From Shewanella sp. AS1 (lineage in GTDB: Bacteria > Pseudomonadota > Gammaproteobacteria > Enterobacterales > Shewanellaceae), in assembly GCF_021412565.1 (NCBI RefSeq), contig NZ_JAKCLJ010000004.1, positions 228,656 through 292,655 of the forward strand: a stretch of DNA of 64,000 nt, in the 5' to 3' direction. Within the stretch, counting starts at the first letter, position 1. The number at the start of each line of letters is the position of its first letter. Below, piece by piece: positions 36,064 to 45,837 of the stretch. Under the pieces are notes generated by a model, which had not been told where the DNA came from, did no database searches, and saw only the letters and a list, made by a program, of their open reading frames with translations. Both the position numbers and the translations under genes were made by a program.

Positions 36064-37251
36064 ATGAAGTCTTGGTGTAAAACACTAGTGGCTTGTGGAC
36101 TGAGCCTGAGCTTTTTGTCTGCATGTTCTTCTAGCGATGTCGATGAGGCGCCTGTCAGCCCGCTTCCTGATATTGAAGCGAGCGTCTTCCCTGAAGTCAG
36201 CTGGAGCGAAAATGTCGGCAGTGGCGTAGGGGATTACTATTCCCGTCTTCGTCCTGCAGTGCGCTATGGCAAGGTGTTTGCTGCCGATCGTTATGGCAAG
36301 ATTAACGCCTTCGATGAAGCGACCGGCGATGAAGTCTGGGAGCTGGATATCAGTGAAGCCTTCCGTGATAACGCCTTTGCTAAAAATGATGGCGCACGTC
36401 TGGCGGGTGGGATCACAGCAGCCAGAGATAAGATCTTTATCGGCGGGGAGACAGGCTTTTTTGCTGCGCTCAATGCTGAAACCGGCGAAGTGGTCTGGCA
36501 CGTTAAGGCGGGGGGCGAACTCTTGTCGACACCGACCGTGGGCGAAGATGTGGTCGTGGTGAATACCGGCGCCGGCGCCTTAGAGGCCTACAATATCGAT
36601 GATGGCACTAAGCTTTGGACTTACGAGAGCAAACTGCCGACTTTAACCCTGCGTGGCACAGGCTCAGCTTCCTACGAAGCGGGCGGCTTTTTCGTTGGCA
36701 CTGCCGACGGTAAAGTGGTAGTAGTGGTTAAGAATAATGGTCAAGCGGCGTGGGAACAGCCTATCTATACTCCATCGGGTGGTAATGAGTTTAGTCGTAT
36801 GGCCGACGTGGATATGCAGCCGCTGGTGAGTGGTGAAAACCTCTATGCTGTGAGCTACAACGGCAATCTGGTTTCCATGGAGCTGCGTACAGGTCGTGTT
36901 GTGTGGACGCGTAAATATTCTAGCCTGAATAACTTAGCGACATCGGGTCTGTATCTGTTCATGGTTGACGATCATAGCCGTGTTTATGCGATAGACAAAC
37001 GCAATGGCCTAGAGGTCTGGTCTAACAATGAGCTGAGCAACCGTGATTTAACTGCTCCAGCCGTCTTCGGCGATTATATTGTCGTAGGTGACTTTGAAGG
37101 TTATCTGCACTTTATCAACCGCACCGATGGCCGCATTGTTGGTCGGGTTGAGGTAGATAGTTCAGGTTTATTTAGCCAGCCGTTGGTGATCGATGATAAA
37201 ATCTATGTTCAATCGCGTGATGGCGAGGTTGCTAGAATAACGCTTCCATAA
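36064..37251 (+). CDS. bamB: Outer membrane assembly lipoprotein BamB
   Basis: BamB is an eight-bladed beta-propeller lipoprotein of the BAM complex. It has a lipoprotein signal with lipobox LSAC (about 18-21) and repeated WD-like PQQ blades (ATGDEVWELDI, ETGEVVWHVKAGGELLSTP, DDGTKLWTYESKLPTLTLRG, RTGRVVWTRKY). Its 395 residues match the family. It belongs to the hisS-yfgM-bamB-der run. An imperfect terminator-like hairpin follows at about 37271-37305, which may reduce but not stop transcription into der. Confidence 0.96.
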   Translation: MKSWCKTLVACGLSLSFLSACSSSDVDEAPVSPLPDIEASVFPEVSWSENVGSGVGDYYSRLRPAVRYGKVFAADRYGKINAFDEATGDEVWELDISEAFRDNAFAKNDGARLAGGITAARDKIFIGGETGFFAALNAETGEVVWHVKAGGELLSTPTVGEDVVVVNTGAGALEAYNIDDGTKLWTYESKLPTLTLRGTGSASYEAGGFFVGTADGKVVVVVKNNGQAAWEQPIYTPSGGNEFSRMADVDMQPLVSGENLYAVSYNGNLVSMELRTGRVVWTRKYSSLNNLATSGLYLFMVDDHSRVYAIDKRNGLEVWSNNELSNRDLTAPAVFGDYIVVGDFEGYLHFINRTDGRIVGRVEVDSSGLFSQPLVIDDKIYVQSRDGEVARITLP

Positions 37252-37344
37252 GCTGAACATTGAAGTTCATCAGGCCCCTGGACGTTGCTTCTGGGGGCTT
37301 TTTATTTAAAATTTTCAAAAGATTTGTACATTAGAGGCAAGAAA

Positions 37345-38814
37345 ATGATTCCAGTTGTGGCCCTTGTTGGCCGACCAAACGTAGGTAAGTCGACCCTGTT
37401 TAATCGTCTTACGCGCACCAGAGATGCCTTGGTAGCAGACTACCCTGGGTTAACTCGGGATCGTAAGTATGGCCGTGCTCATCTGTCGGGTTATGAATTT
37501 ATCGTGGTGGATACCGGCGGTATCGACGGCACAGAAGAGGGTATCGAAACCCGTATGGCCGAGCAGTCTCTTGCCGCCATCGAAGAAGCCGATGTGGTGC
37601 TGTTTCTCACCGATGCCAGAGCGGGTCTGACTGCCGCGGATCAAGTGATCGCCGAGCATCTGCGCCGCCGCGAGAAGACCACTTTCGTGGTCGCCAACAA
37701 GGTCGATGGCATAGATGCTGATTCGGCCTGCGCCGAGTTCTGGGCCTTAGGTTTAGGCGAAGTCTACCAGATGGCCGCCTCTCAAGGTCGCGGCGTGACT
37801 AATATGATTGAGTATGCGCTGGCCCCTTACGCCGAAGCCTTAGGCCTAAACCGTGAAGGTGACGAGGAAGAGGAGGCCGATGAGCGTCTGTACACAGAAG
37901 AGGAAGCGGAAGCCGAGCAGCAGCGTCTGCAGGATCTGCCGATTAAATTGGCCATTATCGGTAAGCCCAACGTAGGTAAGTCGACCCTGACCAACCGTAT
38001 CTTAGGTGAAGAGCGCGTGGTGGTTTACGATGAGCCGGGCACCACTCGCGACAGCATCTATATCCCCTTTGTGCGTGATGAGCAAGAGTATGTGATCATC
38101 GATACCGCCGGGGTACGTCGTCGCAGCAAGGTGCATGAAACCGTTGAGAAATTCTCAGTTATCAAGACCTTAAAAGCGGTAGAAGATGCTAACGTGGTAT
38201 TGCTGATTGTCGATGCGAGAGAAGGGATCGCCGAGCAGGATTTAGGCTTGTTAGGCTTCGCCCTCAACGCTGGTCGCGCCCTGGTGATTGCAGTAAACAA
38301 GTGGGACGGTATCGATCAGGACGTGAAAGAGCGCGTTAAGAGCGAGCTGGACAGACGCCTTGGCTTTATCGACTTTGCTCGCATTCACTTTATCTCAGCC
38401 CTTCACGGTACGGGTGTGGGTCATCTGTTTGAATCGGTGCAAGAAGCTTACGAGAGTGCGACTCGCCGTGTAGGTACATCTATGCTGACCCGTATCATGC
38501 AGATGGCGCAAGACGATCACCAGCCACCGCTAGTGAACGGTCGCAGGGTGAAACTGAAATACGCTCACGCCGGTGGTTACAATCCGCCTATCGTGGTGAT
38601 CCATGGTAATCAGGTGAAGAAGCTGCCCGACTCCTACAAGCGTTTTATGATGAACTACTATCGCCGTTCATTAAATGTGGTGGGGACGCCTATTCAGATC
38701 CGTTTCCAGGAAGGGGAAAACCCCTTCGATGGTCTCAACACCAGTAAACTGACGCTGAGTCAAGAACGTCGCCGCAAGCGTATGATGAGTCATATCAAAG
38801 GCAAGAAGAAGTAA
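37345..38814 (+). CDS. der: Double-GTPase ribosome assembly factor Der (EngA)
   Basis: Der is an essential GTPase that helps assemble the 50S subunit. The 489-residue protein has two G domains, each with GxPNVGKST ([14 protein letters not shown] and [14 protein letters not shown]), DTGG/DTAG switches and NKVD/NKWD. A KH-like C-terminal domain follows ([17 protein letters not shown]). I chose the ATG at 37345 ([12 protein letters not shown]). The frame opens 20 codons earlier, but those codons are not conserved. A strong terminator follows. Confidence 0.97.
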   Translation: MIPVVALVGRPNVGKSTLFNRLTRTRDALVADYPGLTRDRKYGRAHLSGYEFIVVDTGGIDGTEEGIETRMAEQSLAAIEEADVVLFLTDARAGLTAADQVIAEHLRRREKTTFVVANKVDGIDADSACAEFWALGLGEVYQMAASQGRGVTNMIEYALAPYAEALGLNREGDEEEEADERLYTEEEAEAEQQRLQDLPIKLAIIGKPNVGKSTLTNRILGEERVVVYDEPGTTRDSIYIPFVRDEQEYVIIDTAGVRRRSKVHETVEKFSVIKTLKAVEDANVVLLIVDAREGIAEQDLGLLGFALNAGRALVIAVNKWDGIDQDVKERVKSELDRRLGFIDFARIHFISALHGTGVGHLFESVQEAYESATRRVGTSMLTRIMQMAQDDHQPPLVNGRRVKLKYAHAGGYNPPIVVIHGNQVKKLPDSYKRFMMNYYRRSLNVVGTPIQIRFQEGENPFDGLNTSKLTLSQERRRKRMMSHIKGKKK

Positions 38815-38828
38815 TCTTCTTCTCTCGT

Positions 38829-38858
38829 AAAAAGGCCTGCTTATAAGCAGGCCTTTTT
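38829..38858 (+). terminator. Terminator of der
   Basis: AAAAAGGCCTGC and GCAGGCCTTTTT pair perfectly around a small loop and are followed by GTTTGC. Confidence 0.93.
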
Positions 38859-38897
38859 GTTTGCTGTATTTGCTTTAGCTAGATTCTTAGCAGTAAC

Positions 38898-38982
38898 CTG
38901 ATGTGCAGATACCTCTGCTACACGCCGTAAATCCATCTATGGAGGCTCGACGATGGCATCCATGCCATCGACGTTCGCAGGT
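38898..38982. repeat. Dispersed Shewanella-type intergenic repeat, copy 1
   Basis: This element starts CTGATGTGCAGATACC and includes CGCCGTAAATCCAT, then a perfect palindromic stem CGATGGCAT/ATGCCATCG. A diverged copy of its first 49 bases lies at 55667-55715. Such elements recur in Shewanella intergenic DNA, as I recall. Confidence 0.7.
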
Positions 38983-39093
38983 ATATCTTCACTCAGGTAT
39001 TTACCTTAAATTTTGTATCAGCTCGAAGGTTGAATAATCTTTCATACCTGCTTAACTTGGGTAAGTCATAAAATTATCAATGAGTTAGATTTT

Positions 39094-39990
39094 ATGGAAA
39101 ATGAGAGAGTATTATTCAGACAGTGTGGTGATCAACAACTCGTTTCAGTTGAAACGAAAAAATCGAAACTGCTTCTAATGAGTTTTTGCACCTTACTCCT
39201 AGTGATGTGCAGCTTCCCCGATGCCCAAGTAAAATCGATTTTAGGCATTATTCAACTAACAGATAGCAATGGGTTAACTGTTAGAACGCTGATATGGCCA
39301 ATGCTGGTTGCTGTGCTTTATCAGGCAATTTTATACTCGGCATTATTTAACAATACCCTTAAAACACATAGTAACTGGAAGCTTAAAACTAACGATTCAG
39401 ACCTGTTTGAATCTTTTCAGAAAACAACAGCGAAAATTGATGAAAACATTTGGGAGCTTAACAGCCTGGCAGGGAAACTTAGTAGTAGCGGCAGTTGCCA
39501 CAGTCTTGAAAAAATGATCAATGAGTTTATTGAAAGCGTTAATGATCGACTTGATCTCCATATCGAGCCGCTAATAAAAAAGCATAACCAACTTAGTGAG
39601 CATATTAAAGATCAATTGCCATACTTTGAGCGTACAAACATTGATAGAGCGAGTGTTCTGAATCACATTGATGAGCTTAAGCAAGTGCTTAAGATGAACC
39701 ATCGCAGGCACTATGAATATGGTGAGGGATTACGAATTGATATTCCCGAATATAAGTCCAAACTGCAGCAGGCCAAAAACGAGTTGGTCGCTCATATTTT
39801 TTATGAGAAACAGAGGTACCACAACATAATAACCCGTAACCTTGCCCAGCTGGAAAAGCAAAGAGAGCAGATAATTAAGCGGCATATTGAGTTAAGCGAG
39901 ATAGAATGGCTTGATAGGCTGATATATGGCTGGGCGCCATTTTCCTATGTATTGATTGTGCTCGTATATGCGATTTGGGTGCTAAGTTGA
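39094..39990 (+). CDS. Unknown membrane protein with coiled-coil
   Basis: I do not recognise this 298-residue protein. It has two N-terminal membrane segments (about 25-41 and 68-86) and a long helical, likely cytoplasmic coiled-coil region with many Glu, Lys and Gln residues (about 95-265). A C-terminal membrane segment follows (about 277-297, FSYVLIVLVYAIWVLS). The gene is AT-richer than its neighbours. It follows a dispersed repeat and is a single gene, so it may be accessory DNA. Its function cannot be inferred. Confidence 0.6.
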   Translation: MENERVLFRQCGDQQLVSVETKKSKLLLMSFCTLLLVMCSFPDAQVKSILGIIQLTDSNGLTVRTLIWPMLVAVLYQAILYSALFNNTLKTHSNWKLKTNDSDLFESFQKTTAKIDENIWELNSLAGKLSSSGSCHSLEKMINEFIESVNDRLDLHIEPLIKKHNQLSEHIKDQLPYFERTNIDRASVLNHIDELKQVLKMNHRRHYEYGEGLRIDIPEYKSKLQQAKNELVAHIFYEKQRYHNIITRNLAQLEKQREQIIKRHIELSEIEWLDRLIYGWAPFSYVLIVLVYAIWVLS

Positions 39991-40083
39991 TACTCCTACC
40001 AATAGAATAGAGTCCATTCCATCCATATTTTTGCCTTTGTGGAATCATATTCAGCCAATAGACTATTCTTGAGGCCTATCAAT

Positions 40084-40120
40084 CCCCTGAGATAAATGAA
40101 ACCCCCTGAAATAAATGAAA
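40084..40120. repeat. Tandem 18-bp repeat (two copies)
   Basis: CCCCTGAGATAAATGAAA (40084-40101) and CCCCTGAAATAAATGAAA (40103-40120) differ at one base and are separated by one base. They lie in the 281-base gap before xseA, which holds no gene. Confidence 0.85.
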
Positions 40121-40271
40121 TCCAGTTCAACTAAATTAAGCCAGCTATACTCGATTACTTAGTGTGTCTTGGGCTCATGGGAAGGTCCGATTGAGTCTGA
40201 GCTAGTACATCTAAGGCGAATCAATACCAATTCGCTTACCTCCCAGAGCATCGCCTAGATAAATTGCGAAC

Positions 40272-41600
40272 TTAGATCACTCGCGATTTTAGCTCTCCAT
40301 CGAGCAGCTTAGTGGTAATGGTATCGCCGCGATTCACCTGTTCTTCCCTTTGTATCACCTGACCCTGAGCATCCAGAGTGATGCTGTAGCCGCGGCTCAG
40401 CGTCGCCAGCGGGCTGACAGTATCGAGCTGGTGGGCGGCATGGTTCAGGCTGGTCTTAGCTTCATTGAGCTTGGCCTGCATCGCCTTATGCAGCTTCTGG
40501 CTAAGAAAGGTAAGTTTGCTGCGCTCCAGCTGCAGGCGGTTATGGGGCGACTGCTGGGCGAGGCGGTGAGCTAGCCTTTGATTGTCACTGGCAAGCTTGG
40601 CCAATTTAGCCTGCATGATGGCGGTCAACTTGAACTGCATCTCATCGAACCTTTGCTCATACTGCTCTAGCTGCCTCTTAGGATCTTGGCGTTGCAGTCT
40701 GTGTTCCAGCTGAGTGAACCTTTGCGCCTGCTTAAGATGGTAATGTTGCCAACCCTGTTTTAAGCGGGTGAGTGCCATCTTAAGCTTATCGAACTTGCTC
40801 AAGGCATCCTGAGACAAGAGCTCTGCCGCCGCAGAGGGCGTCGGGGCGCGCAGATCGGCCACATAGTCGCTGATGCTGGTATCCACCTCATGGCCGACGG
40901 CCGAAACCACAGGGATGCCGCTGTTGTAGATGGTATGGGCCAGCGCCTCACTGTTAAAACACCAGAGATCTTCCAGCGAGCCGCCGCCACGGGTAAGAAG
41001 TAGCACATCCACTTCATGGCGATCGTTGGCCTGCATGATGGCATGACACAAAGCCTTATCGGCATGTTCACCCTGAACAGGCACAGGATAGATGATCACT
41101 TCGATGGAGGGATCGCGCCGTTTCAGCACATGTAAAACGTCGCGAATGGCAGCGCCAGTGGGCGAGGTGATGATGCCGATACGTTCGATATTGCTGGGCA
41201 AGGGGCGTTTGGTGTCGGCGGCAAACAGGCCTTCGGCGGCCAGTTTCGCCTTTAAGGCTTCATACTGCTGCGCCAGCAGGCCATCGCCAGCAGGCAGCAT
41301 GGATTCGATAATTAACTGATAGTCGCCTCGGGGCTCATAGACACTGATTGAGCCTTTGACCAACACCTGCTGGCCGTTGATAGGACGAAAGTTAACGCTG
41401 CGATTTTTGCCTTTGAACATGGCGCAGCGGATCTGGGCGTAGTTGTCTTTGAGGGTCAGATACCAGTGACCTGAAGTGGGCGCAGAAAAGTTAGAGATTT
41501 CCGCTTCCAGCCAGAGCTTGCCGAGTTCCCCTTCGAGAAGTTGTCTTACTTCACCATTGAGGCGGGAAACAGTGTAAATATTATTTTTCGGCATTTTCAT
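40272..41600 (-). CDS. xseA: Exodeoxyribonuclease VII large subunit
   Basis: XseA is the nuclease subunit of ExoVII, which degrades single-stranded DNA. The 442-residue protein has an N-terminal OB fold ([23 protein letters not shown]), the catalytic domain ([70 protein letters not shown]) and a long coiled coil. The ATGs at 41600 and 41594 are both possible. It diverges from guaB, the usual arrangement. xseB is not adjacent. Confidence 0.95.
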   Translation of the reverse strand: MKMPKNNIYTVSRLNGEVRQLLEGELGKLWLEAEISNFSAPTSGHWYLTLKDNYAQIRCAMFKGKNRSVNFRPINGQQVLVKGSISVYEPRGDYQLIIESMLPAGDGLLAQQYEALKAKLAAEGLFAADTKRPLPSNIERIGIITSPTGAAIRDVLHVLKRRDPSIEVIIYPVPVQGEHADKALCHAIMQANDRHEVDVLLLTRGGGSLEDLWCFNSEALAHTIYNSGIPVVSAVGHEVDTSISDYVADLRAPTPSAAAELLSQDALSKFDKLKMALTRLKQGWQHYHLKQAQRFTQLEHRLQRQDPKRQLEQYEQRFDEMQFKLTAIMQAKLAKLASDNQRLAHRLAQQSPHNRLQLERSKLTFLSQKLHKAMQAKLNEAKTSLNHAAHQLDTVSPLATLSRGYSITLDAQGQVIQREEQVNRGDTITTKLLDGELKSRVI

Positions 41601-41640
41601 AGAAATTTAACTTCAAAGTCGATTTTTTTACTATTTTCCA

Positions 41641-41669
41641 TTTACCAAGGTTAACATGCAAGGTATAAT
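41641..41669 (+). promoter_or_regulatory. guaBA promoter
   Basis: TTTACC (41641-41646) and TATAAT (41664-41669) with a 17-base spacer lie 51 bases before the guaB ATG. Confidence 0.7.
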
Positions 41670-41719
41670 CCCGCCGCAATATTTTACCTCTAATACTACC
41701 TACGCGGGGAGATGTTGCT

Positions 41720-43186
41720 ATGCTACGTTTGAAAAAAGAAGCGCTTACCTTTGATGATGTGTTGCTGGTTCCTGCGCACTCGACTGTCCTCCCTAATACC
41801 GCTGTTCTTAAGACTCGTTTAACTCAAAAAATCGAACTTAATGTGCCTATTGTGTCTGCAGCCATGGATACCGTGACTGAAGCAAGGCTTGCTATCGCTA
41901 TCGCCCAGGAAGGCGGCATTGGTTTTATTCATAAAAATATGAGCATAGAGCAGCAGGCCGAGCAAGTTCGTCAGGTGAAAATCTATGAAGCGGGTATCGT
42001 ACAAGAGCCCGTGACAGTGACGCCTGATAGCACACTTGAGCAAGTGAAAAAGCTGACTGATAAGCACGGTTTTGCAGGTTTTCCTGTGATAAACCAAGCT
42101 AACGAGCTAGTCGGTATTATCACAGGGCGTGATGTGCGTTTTATCACTGACTGGTCACGTACTGTCGATCAAGTAATGACGCCTAAAGAGCGTTTGGTGA
42201 CTGTTGCAGAAGGCACTGGACTCAATGAAGTGCAGAAACTGATGCACGCCCATCGCGTCGAGAAAGTGCTGGTTGTGGACGACAACTTTAAGTTGAAGGG
42301 TCTCATCACAGTTAAAGATTTCCAAAAAGCAGAACAGAAGCCAAACGCCTGTAAAGATGAGTATGGTCGTCTGCGTGTCGGCGCGGCTGTTGGTGCGGGC
42401 CCAGGTAACGAAGAGCGTGTCGATGCGCTAGTGAAAGCCGGTATCGATGTGCTGCTTATCGACTCTTCTCACGGTCACTCTGAAGGGGTGCTGCAACGTA
42501 TCCGTGATACTCGTGCAAAGCATCCAGAGCTGCAGATTGTTGGCGGTAACGTGGCCACAGCCGAAGGCGCACTCGCCCTGGTTGAAGCTGGCGTTAACGC
42601 GGTGAAAGTAGGTATTGGCCCAGGTTCCATCTGTACCACACGTATTGTGACCGGTGTGGGTGTTCCGCAAATCACTGCGGTTTCCGATGCGGCTGAGGCG
42701 CTAAAAGGCTTAGATATTCCTGTGATCGCCGATGGCGGTATCCGTTTCTCCGGTGACCTAGCTAAGGCATTAGCCGCAGGTGCATCTTGCATCATGGCGG
42801 GCTCTATGTTTGCCGGTACCGATGAAGCGCCGGGCGAAACTGAGCTGTATAACGGTCGTACCTACAAGTCTTACCGTGGTATGGGATCCTTAGGCGCCAT
42901 GACACAAGGCTCGTCCGATCGTTACTTCCAAAGCGATAACGCGGCAGACAAATTAGTGCCAGAAGGCATCGAAGGCCGTGTACCTTACAAAGGTAAGCTC
43001 AAAGAGATTATCCACCAATATATGGGCGGTCTGCGTTCATGTATGGGTCTGACGGGTTGCCCAACCATTAAAGATCTCAACGAGAAGGCGGAGTTTGTTA
43101 AAGTCACTTCGGCGGGTATGGGTGAGTCCCACGTTCACGATGTGACCATAAGCAAAGAAGCGCCTAACTATCGTAGCCGTTCGTAA
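41720..43186 (+). CDS. guaB: Inosine-5'-monophosphate dehydrogenase
   Basis: IMPDH oxidises IMP to XMP, the committed step to GMP. The 488-residue protein has the TIM-barrel core with two CBS domains inserted (about 90-205). The catalytic C305 lies in GPGSICTTR, and the flap ends in [13 protein letters not shown]. Start and length match E. coli. guaA follows after a 100-base gap that contains a hairpin; the two are normally co-transcribed. It diverges from xseA. Confidence 0.97.
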   Translation: MLRLKKEALTFDDVLLVPAHSTVLPNTAVLKTRLTQKIELNVPIVSAAMDTVTEARLAIAIAQEGGIGFIHKNMSIEQQAEQVRQVKIYEAGIVQEPVTVTPDSTLEQVKKLTDKHGFAGFPVINQANELVGIITGRDVRFITDWSRTVDQVMTPKERLVTVAEGTGLNEVQKLMHAHRVEKVLVVDDNFKLKGLITVKDFQKAEQKPNACKDEYGRLRVGAAVGAGPGNEERVDALVKAGIDVLLIDSSHGHSEGVLQRIRDTRAKHPELQIVGGNVATAEGALALVEAGVNAVKVGIGPGSICTTRIVTGVGVPQITAVSDAAEALKGLDIPVIADGGIRFSGDLAKALAAGASCIMAGSMFAGTDEAPGETELYNGRTYKSYRGMGSLGAMTQGSSDRYFQSDNAADKLVPEGIEGRVPYKGKLKEIIHQYMGGLRSCMGLTGCPTIKDLNEKAEFVKVTSAGMGESHVHDVTISKEAPNYRSRS

Positions 43187-43198
43187 GCATTAAAATCA

Positions 43199-43230
43199 GG
43201 CAGTGCCCGCAGGCATTGCCTTTTCTTTAT
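43199..43230 (+). terminator. Hairpin with T-tract between guaB and guaA
   Basis: GGCAGTGCC and GGCATTGCC arms around CGCA are followed by TTTTCTTT. It may attenuate transcription into guaA. Confidence 0.65.
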
Positions 43231-43286
43231 TGTTCAACCGATAAGTTGTCGGATAACGCGATAATTTGAAAAAGATAAGGTAAAGC

Positions 43287-44864
43287 ATGAGCAACATTCA
43301 TGATCATAAGATCCTCATTCTCGATTTTGGATCTCAGTACACCCAACTGATTGCCCGCCGTATTCGTGAGATTGGCGTTTACTGTGAACTCTGGGCATGG
43401 GATGTGTCCGAAGCGCAAATTAAAGAGTTCGCCCCTAACGGTATTATTCTGGCCGGTGGTCCTGAGAGTGTTACCGCCGAGAACTCACCCCGTGCACCCG
43501 AATATGTGTTTAACGCTGGCATCCCTGTACTTGGGATCTGTTATGGCATGCAAACCATGTCAGAGCAACTGGGTGGTAAGGTGATCCAGGGGATAGGCGA
43601 AGGTGAATTTGGTTATGCCCAGGTTGAAGTTCAAGCGCCTTCAGCCCTGTTCAAGAGCATAGAAGATGCGGTCAGCGAAAACGGCAAGCCGCTGCTGGAT
43701 GTATGGATGAGCCACGGCGATAAAGTCTCTGAAATTCCAGAAGGCTTTGTGACGGTTGCCAACACAGAAACCTGTCCTTTTGCGGCCATGGCCAACGAAG
43801 AGAAGCGTTTTTATGGGGTGCAGTTCCACCCTGAAGTAACCCATACCCGCCAGGGTATGCGTATGCTGGAACACTTTGCGCTGGAGATCTGTGGCTGTGA
43901 AGCCAACTGGAAACCCACCTCTATTATCGAAGATGCTATCGAGCGTCTGAAACAGCAGATTGGCGATGATGAGGTGATCTTAGGTCTCTCTGGCGGGGTG
44001 GACTCCTCTGTGGTGGCCATGCTGCTGCACCGTGCCATTGGCGATAAGCTGACCTGTGTGTTTGTTGATAACGGTTTATTGCGTCTTAATGAAGCGAGCC
44101 AAGTGCTGGAGATGTTCGGCGATCACTTCGGGCTGAATATCGTGCATGTGGATGCTGAAAGCCGTTTCCTCGATGCCCTAGCGGGTGAAGCTGAGCCTGA
44201 GGCTAAGCGTAAGATCATTGGTAAAGTGTTTGTCGATATTTTCGATGAAGAGTCGAAAAAATGCGTCAATGCTAAATGGCTGGCTCAAGGTACCATCTAT
44301 CCGGATGTGATCGAGTCTGCCGGCAGTGCTACTGGCAAGGCCCACGTGATCAAGTCGCACCATAACGTGGGTGGTCTGCCCGATGATATGGAGCTGGGTC
44401 TGGTTGAGCCGCTGCGTGAGTTATTCAAAGATGAAGTACGTAAGATAGGTCTTGAGCTGGGTCTGCCTTACAACATGCTGTACCGTCATCCATTCCCTGG
44501 TCCTGGTTTAGGGGTTCGCGTTCTGGGTGAAGTGAAGAAAGAGTACTGCGATCTGCTGCGCCGCGCCGATGCGATTTTCATCGAAGAGCTGCATAAGGCA
44601 GATCTGTACCATAAGGTAAGCCAAGCCTTTACCGTGTTCCTGCCTGTACGCTCTGTGGGTGTGATGGGCGATGGCCGTAAGTACGATTGGGTGGTGTCAC
44701 TACGAGCAGTGGAAACCATCGACTTTATGACGGCGCACTGGGCACACTTGCCTTATGATTTCTTAGGCCGTGTGTCTAACCGTATCATCAACGAGATCGA
44801 CGGTATCTCCCGCGTCGTTTACGATATTTCAGGTAAGCCACCTGCGACTATCGAGTGGGAATAA
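43287..44864 (+). CDS. guaA: GMP synthase (glutamine-hydrolysing)
   Basis: GuaA converts XMP to GMP with ammonia from glutamine. The 525-residue protein has an N-terminal class I glutaminase domain (nucleophile C85 in [14 protein letters not shown]). It also has the PP-loop ATP pyrophosphatase motif [15 protein letters not shown] (about 231-245) and a C-terminal dimerisation domain ending PPATIEWE. Its length equals that of the E. coli enzyme. It completes the guaBA operon and is followed by a strong terminator. Confidence 0.97.
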   Translation: MSNIHDHKILILDFGSQYTQLIARRIREIGVYCELWAWDVSEAQIKEFAPNGIILAGGPESVTAENSPRAPEYVFNAGIPVLGICYGMQTMSEQLGGKVIQGIGEGEFGYAQVEVQAPSALFKSIEDAVSENGKPLLDVWMSHGDKVSEIPEGFVTVANTETCPFAAMANEEKRFYGVQFHPEVTHTRQGMRMLEHFALEICGCEANWKPTSIIEDAIERLKQQIGDDEVILGLSGGVDSSVVAMLLHRAIGDKLTCVFVDNGLLRLNEASQVLEMFGDHFGLNIVHVDAESRFLDALAGEAEPEAKRKIIGKVFVDIFDEESKKCVNAKWLAQGTIYPDVIESAGSATGKAHVIKSHHNVGGLPDDMELGLVEPLRELFKDEVRKIGLELGLPYNMLYRHPFPGPGLGVRVLGEVKKEYCDLLRRADAIFIEELHKADLYHKVSQAFTVFLPVRSVGVMGDGRKYDWVVSLRAVETIDFMTAHWAHLPYDFLGRVSNRIINEIDGISRVVYDISGKPPATIEWE

Positions 44865-44911
44865 GCCTGCCTGATCCCAGCTTAAATCGCTTGTGAGATC
44901 AACTGAAGATG

Positions 44912-44942
44912 AAAACCCGGCCGCAAGCCGGGTTTTCTTTTG
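44912..44942 (+). terminator. Terminator of guaBA
   Basis: AAAACCCGG and CCGGGTTTT pair perfectly around CCGCAAG and are followed by CTTTT. Confidence 0.93.
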
Positions 44943-45017
44943 CCGTTTCGATTTAGGCTTTGCCTTTAAATTCATTTACAATAACCGCTTATATGTGGTG
45001 ATCACTTGAGGTTGGCT

Positions 45018-45524
45018 TTGTCGCAACAGGAAAAAGATATCGAGTTTATGCGTCTTGCTATGGCGCTGGCAGAAAAAGCCGAGGCGGCGGGCGAAGTGCC
45101 AGTGGGCGCCGTGCTGGTCAAAGAGGGCCAGGTGATCGCCGAGGGTTGTAACTTGAATATCTGCCAGCATGATGCCAGTGCCCATGCCGAGATGAACTGT
45201 ATCCGCACGGCGGGCAAGGTGCTTGAGAATTATCGTCTGCTCGATACCACGCTTTATGTCACGCTTGAGCCCTGCGCCATGTGCGCCAGTGCCATGGTGC
45301 ATGCGCGCATTGGCCGTTTGGTCTATGGGGCGAGCGATCCTAAGACCGGCGCGGCGGGCAGCGTGTTGGATCTGCTCAGGTTCGATAAGTTTAACCACCA
45401 GCTCGAGGTTACCGCCGGGGTGCTTGCACAGGAGTGCGGCGAGCAGCTGAGCGCCTTTTTTCGCCGTCGTAGGCAGGAGAAGAAAGCGCTGAAACAGGCG
45501 CAGCAAAAAGGGCTTAATCAATAA
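45018..45524 (+). CDS. tadA: tRNA(adenine34) deaminase TadA
   Basis: TadA converts A34 of tRNA-Arg to inosine. The zinc-deaminase motifs are present: HAEMNCI (catalytic His/Glu) and PCAMCASAM (Cys ligands), with EVPVGAVLV near the start. No ATG fits. I take the TTG at 45018 (MSQQEKDIEFMRLAM), with TTGAGG 6 bases upstream; TTG at 45006 would add 4 residues. The basic tail (RRRRQEKKALKQAQQKG) is usual. Confidence 0.93.
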   Translation: MSQQEKDIEFMRLAMALAEKAEAAGEVPVGAVLVKEGQVIAEGCNLNICQHDASAHAEMNCIRTAGKVLENYRLLDTTLYVTLEPCAMCASAMVHARIGRLVYGASDPKTGAAGSVLDLLRFDKFNHQLEVTAGVLAQECGEQLSAFFRRRRQEKKALKQAQQKGLNQ

Positions 45525-45540
45525 GCCCTTAGTTAATTTT
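45508..45540 (+). terminator. Terminator overlapping the tadA stop codon
   Basis: GGGCTTA and TAAGCCC pair around ATCAA, with a T-rich tract after. The stem includes the TAA at 45522-45524. Confidence 0.75.
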
Positions 45541-45569
45541 TTCTCTGTTTTTTCTTGTATTGAATCTAT

Positions 45570-45707
45570 TCAGTTATTGTCGCTGGAAATCGCTTCCTGC
45601 TTAAAGAAGGTGAAATACTGTTTCTGCCTGTTCATGGTCTGCAGGTGGCGCACTTTTAATTGGGTTCTGCGCCGTGATGCCAGGTTATTCAAGGATTTTT
45701 TTCTCAT
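45570..45707 (-). CDS. Small basic protein, 45 residues, unknown
   Basis: An ATG at 45707 follows a perfect AAGGAG site 8 bases upstream (minus strand). The frame runs 45 codons to TGA at 45570. The peptide starts MRKKSLNNLASRRRTQLKV and ends FKQEAISSDNN. It is strongly basic in the first half and has no membrane segment. It sits alone between tadA and mltF, convergent with tadA. I do not recognise it. The strong ribosome-binding site and the composition favour a real gene, possibly a nucleic-acid or ribosome-binding peptide. Confidence 0.65.
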   Translation of the reverse strand: MRKKSLNNLASRRRTQLKVRHLQTMNRQKQYFTFFKQEAISSDNN

Positions 45708-45837
45708 TATAAAACTCCTTATTAGTCTAATCCTTTTGCGGTGATCTTACTTCTCGCGGTGATCTTAGCGTATTGTTATTACGCTTTTATTGCTGTGCTT
45801 TTATTACTGCTTAGTCTTTTAATTCTTTGCTCTATTT

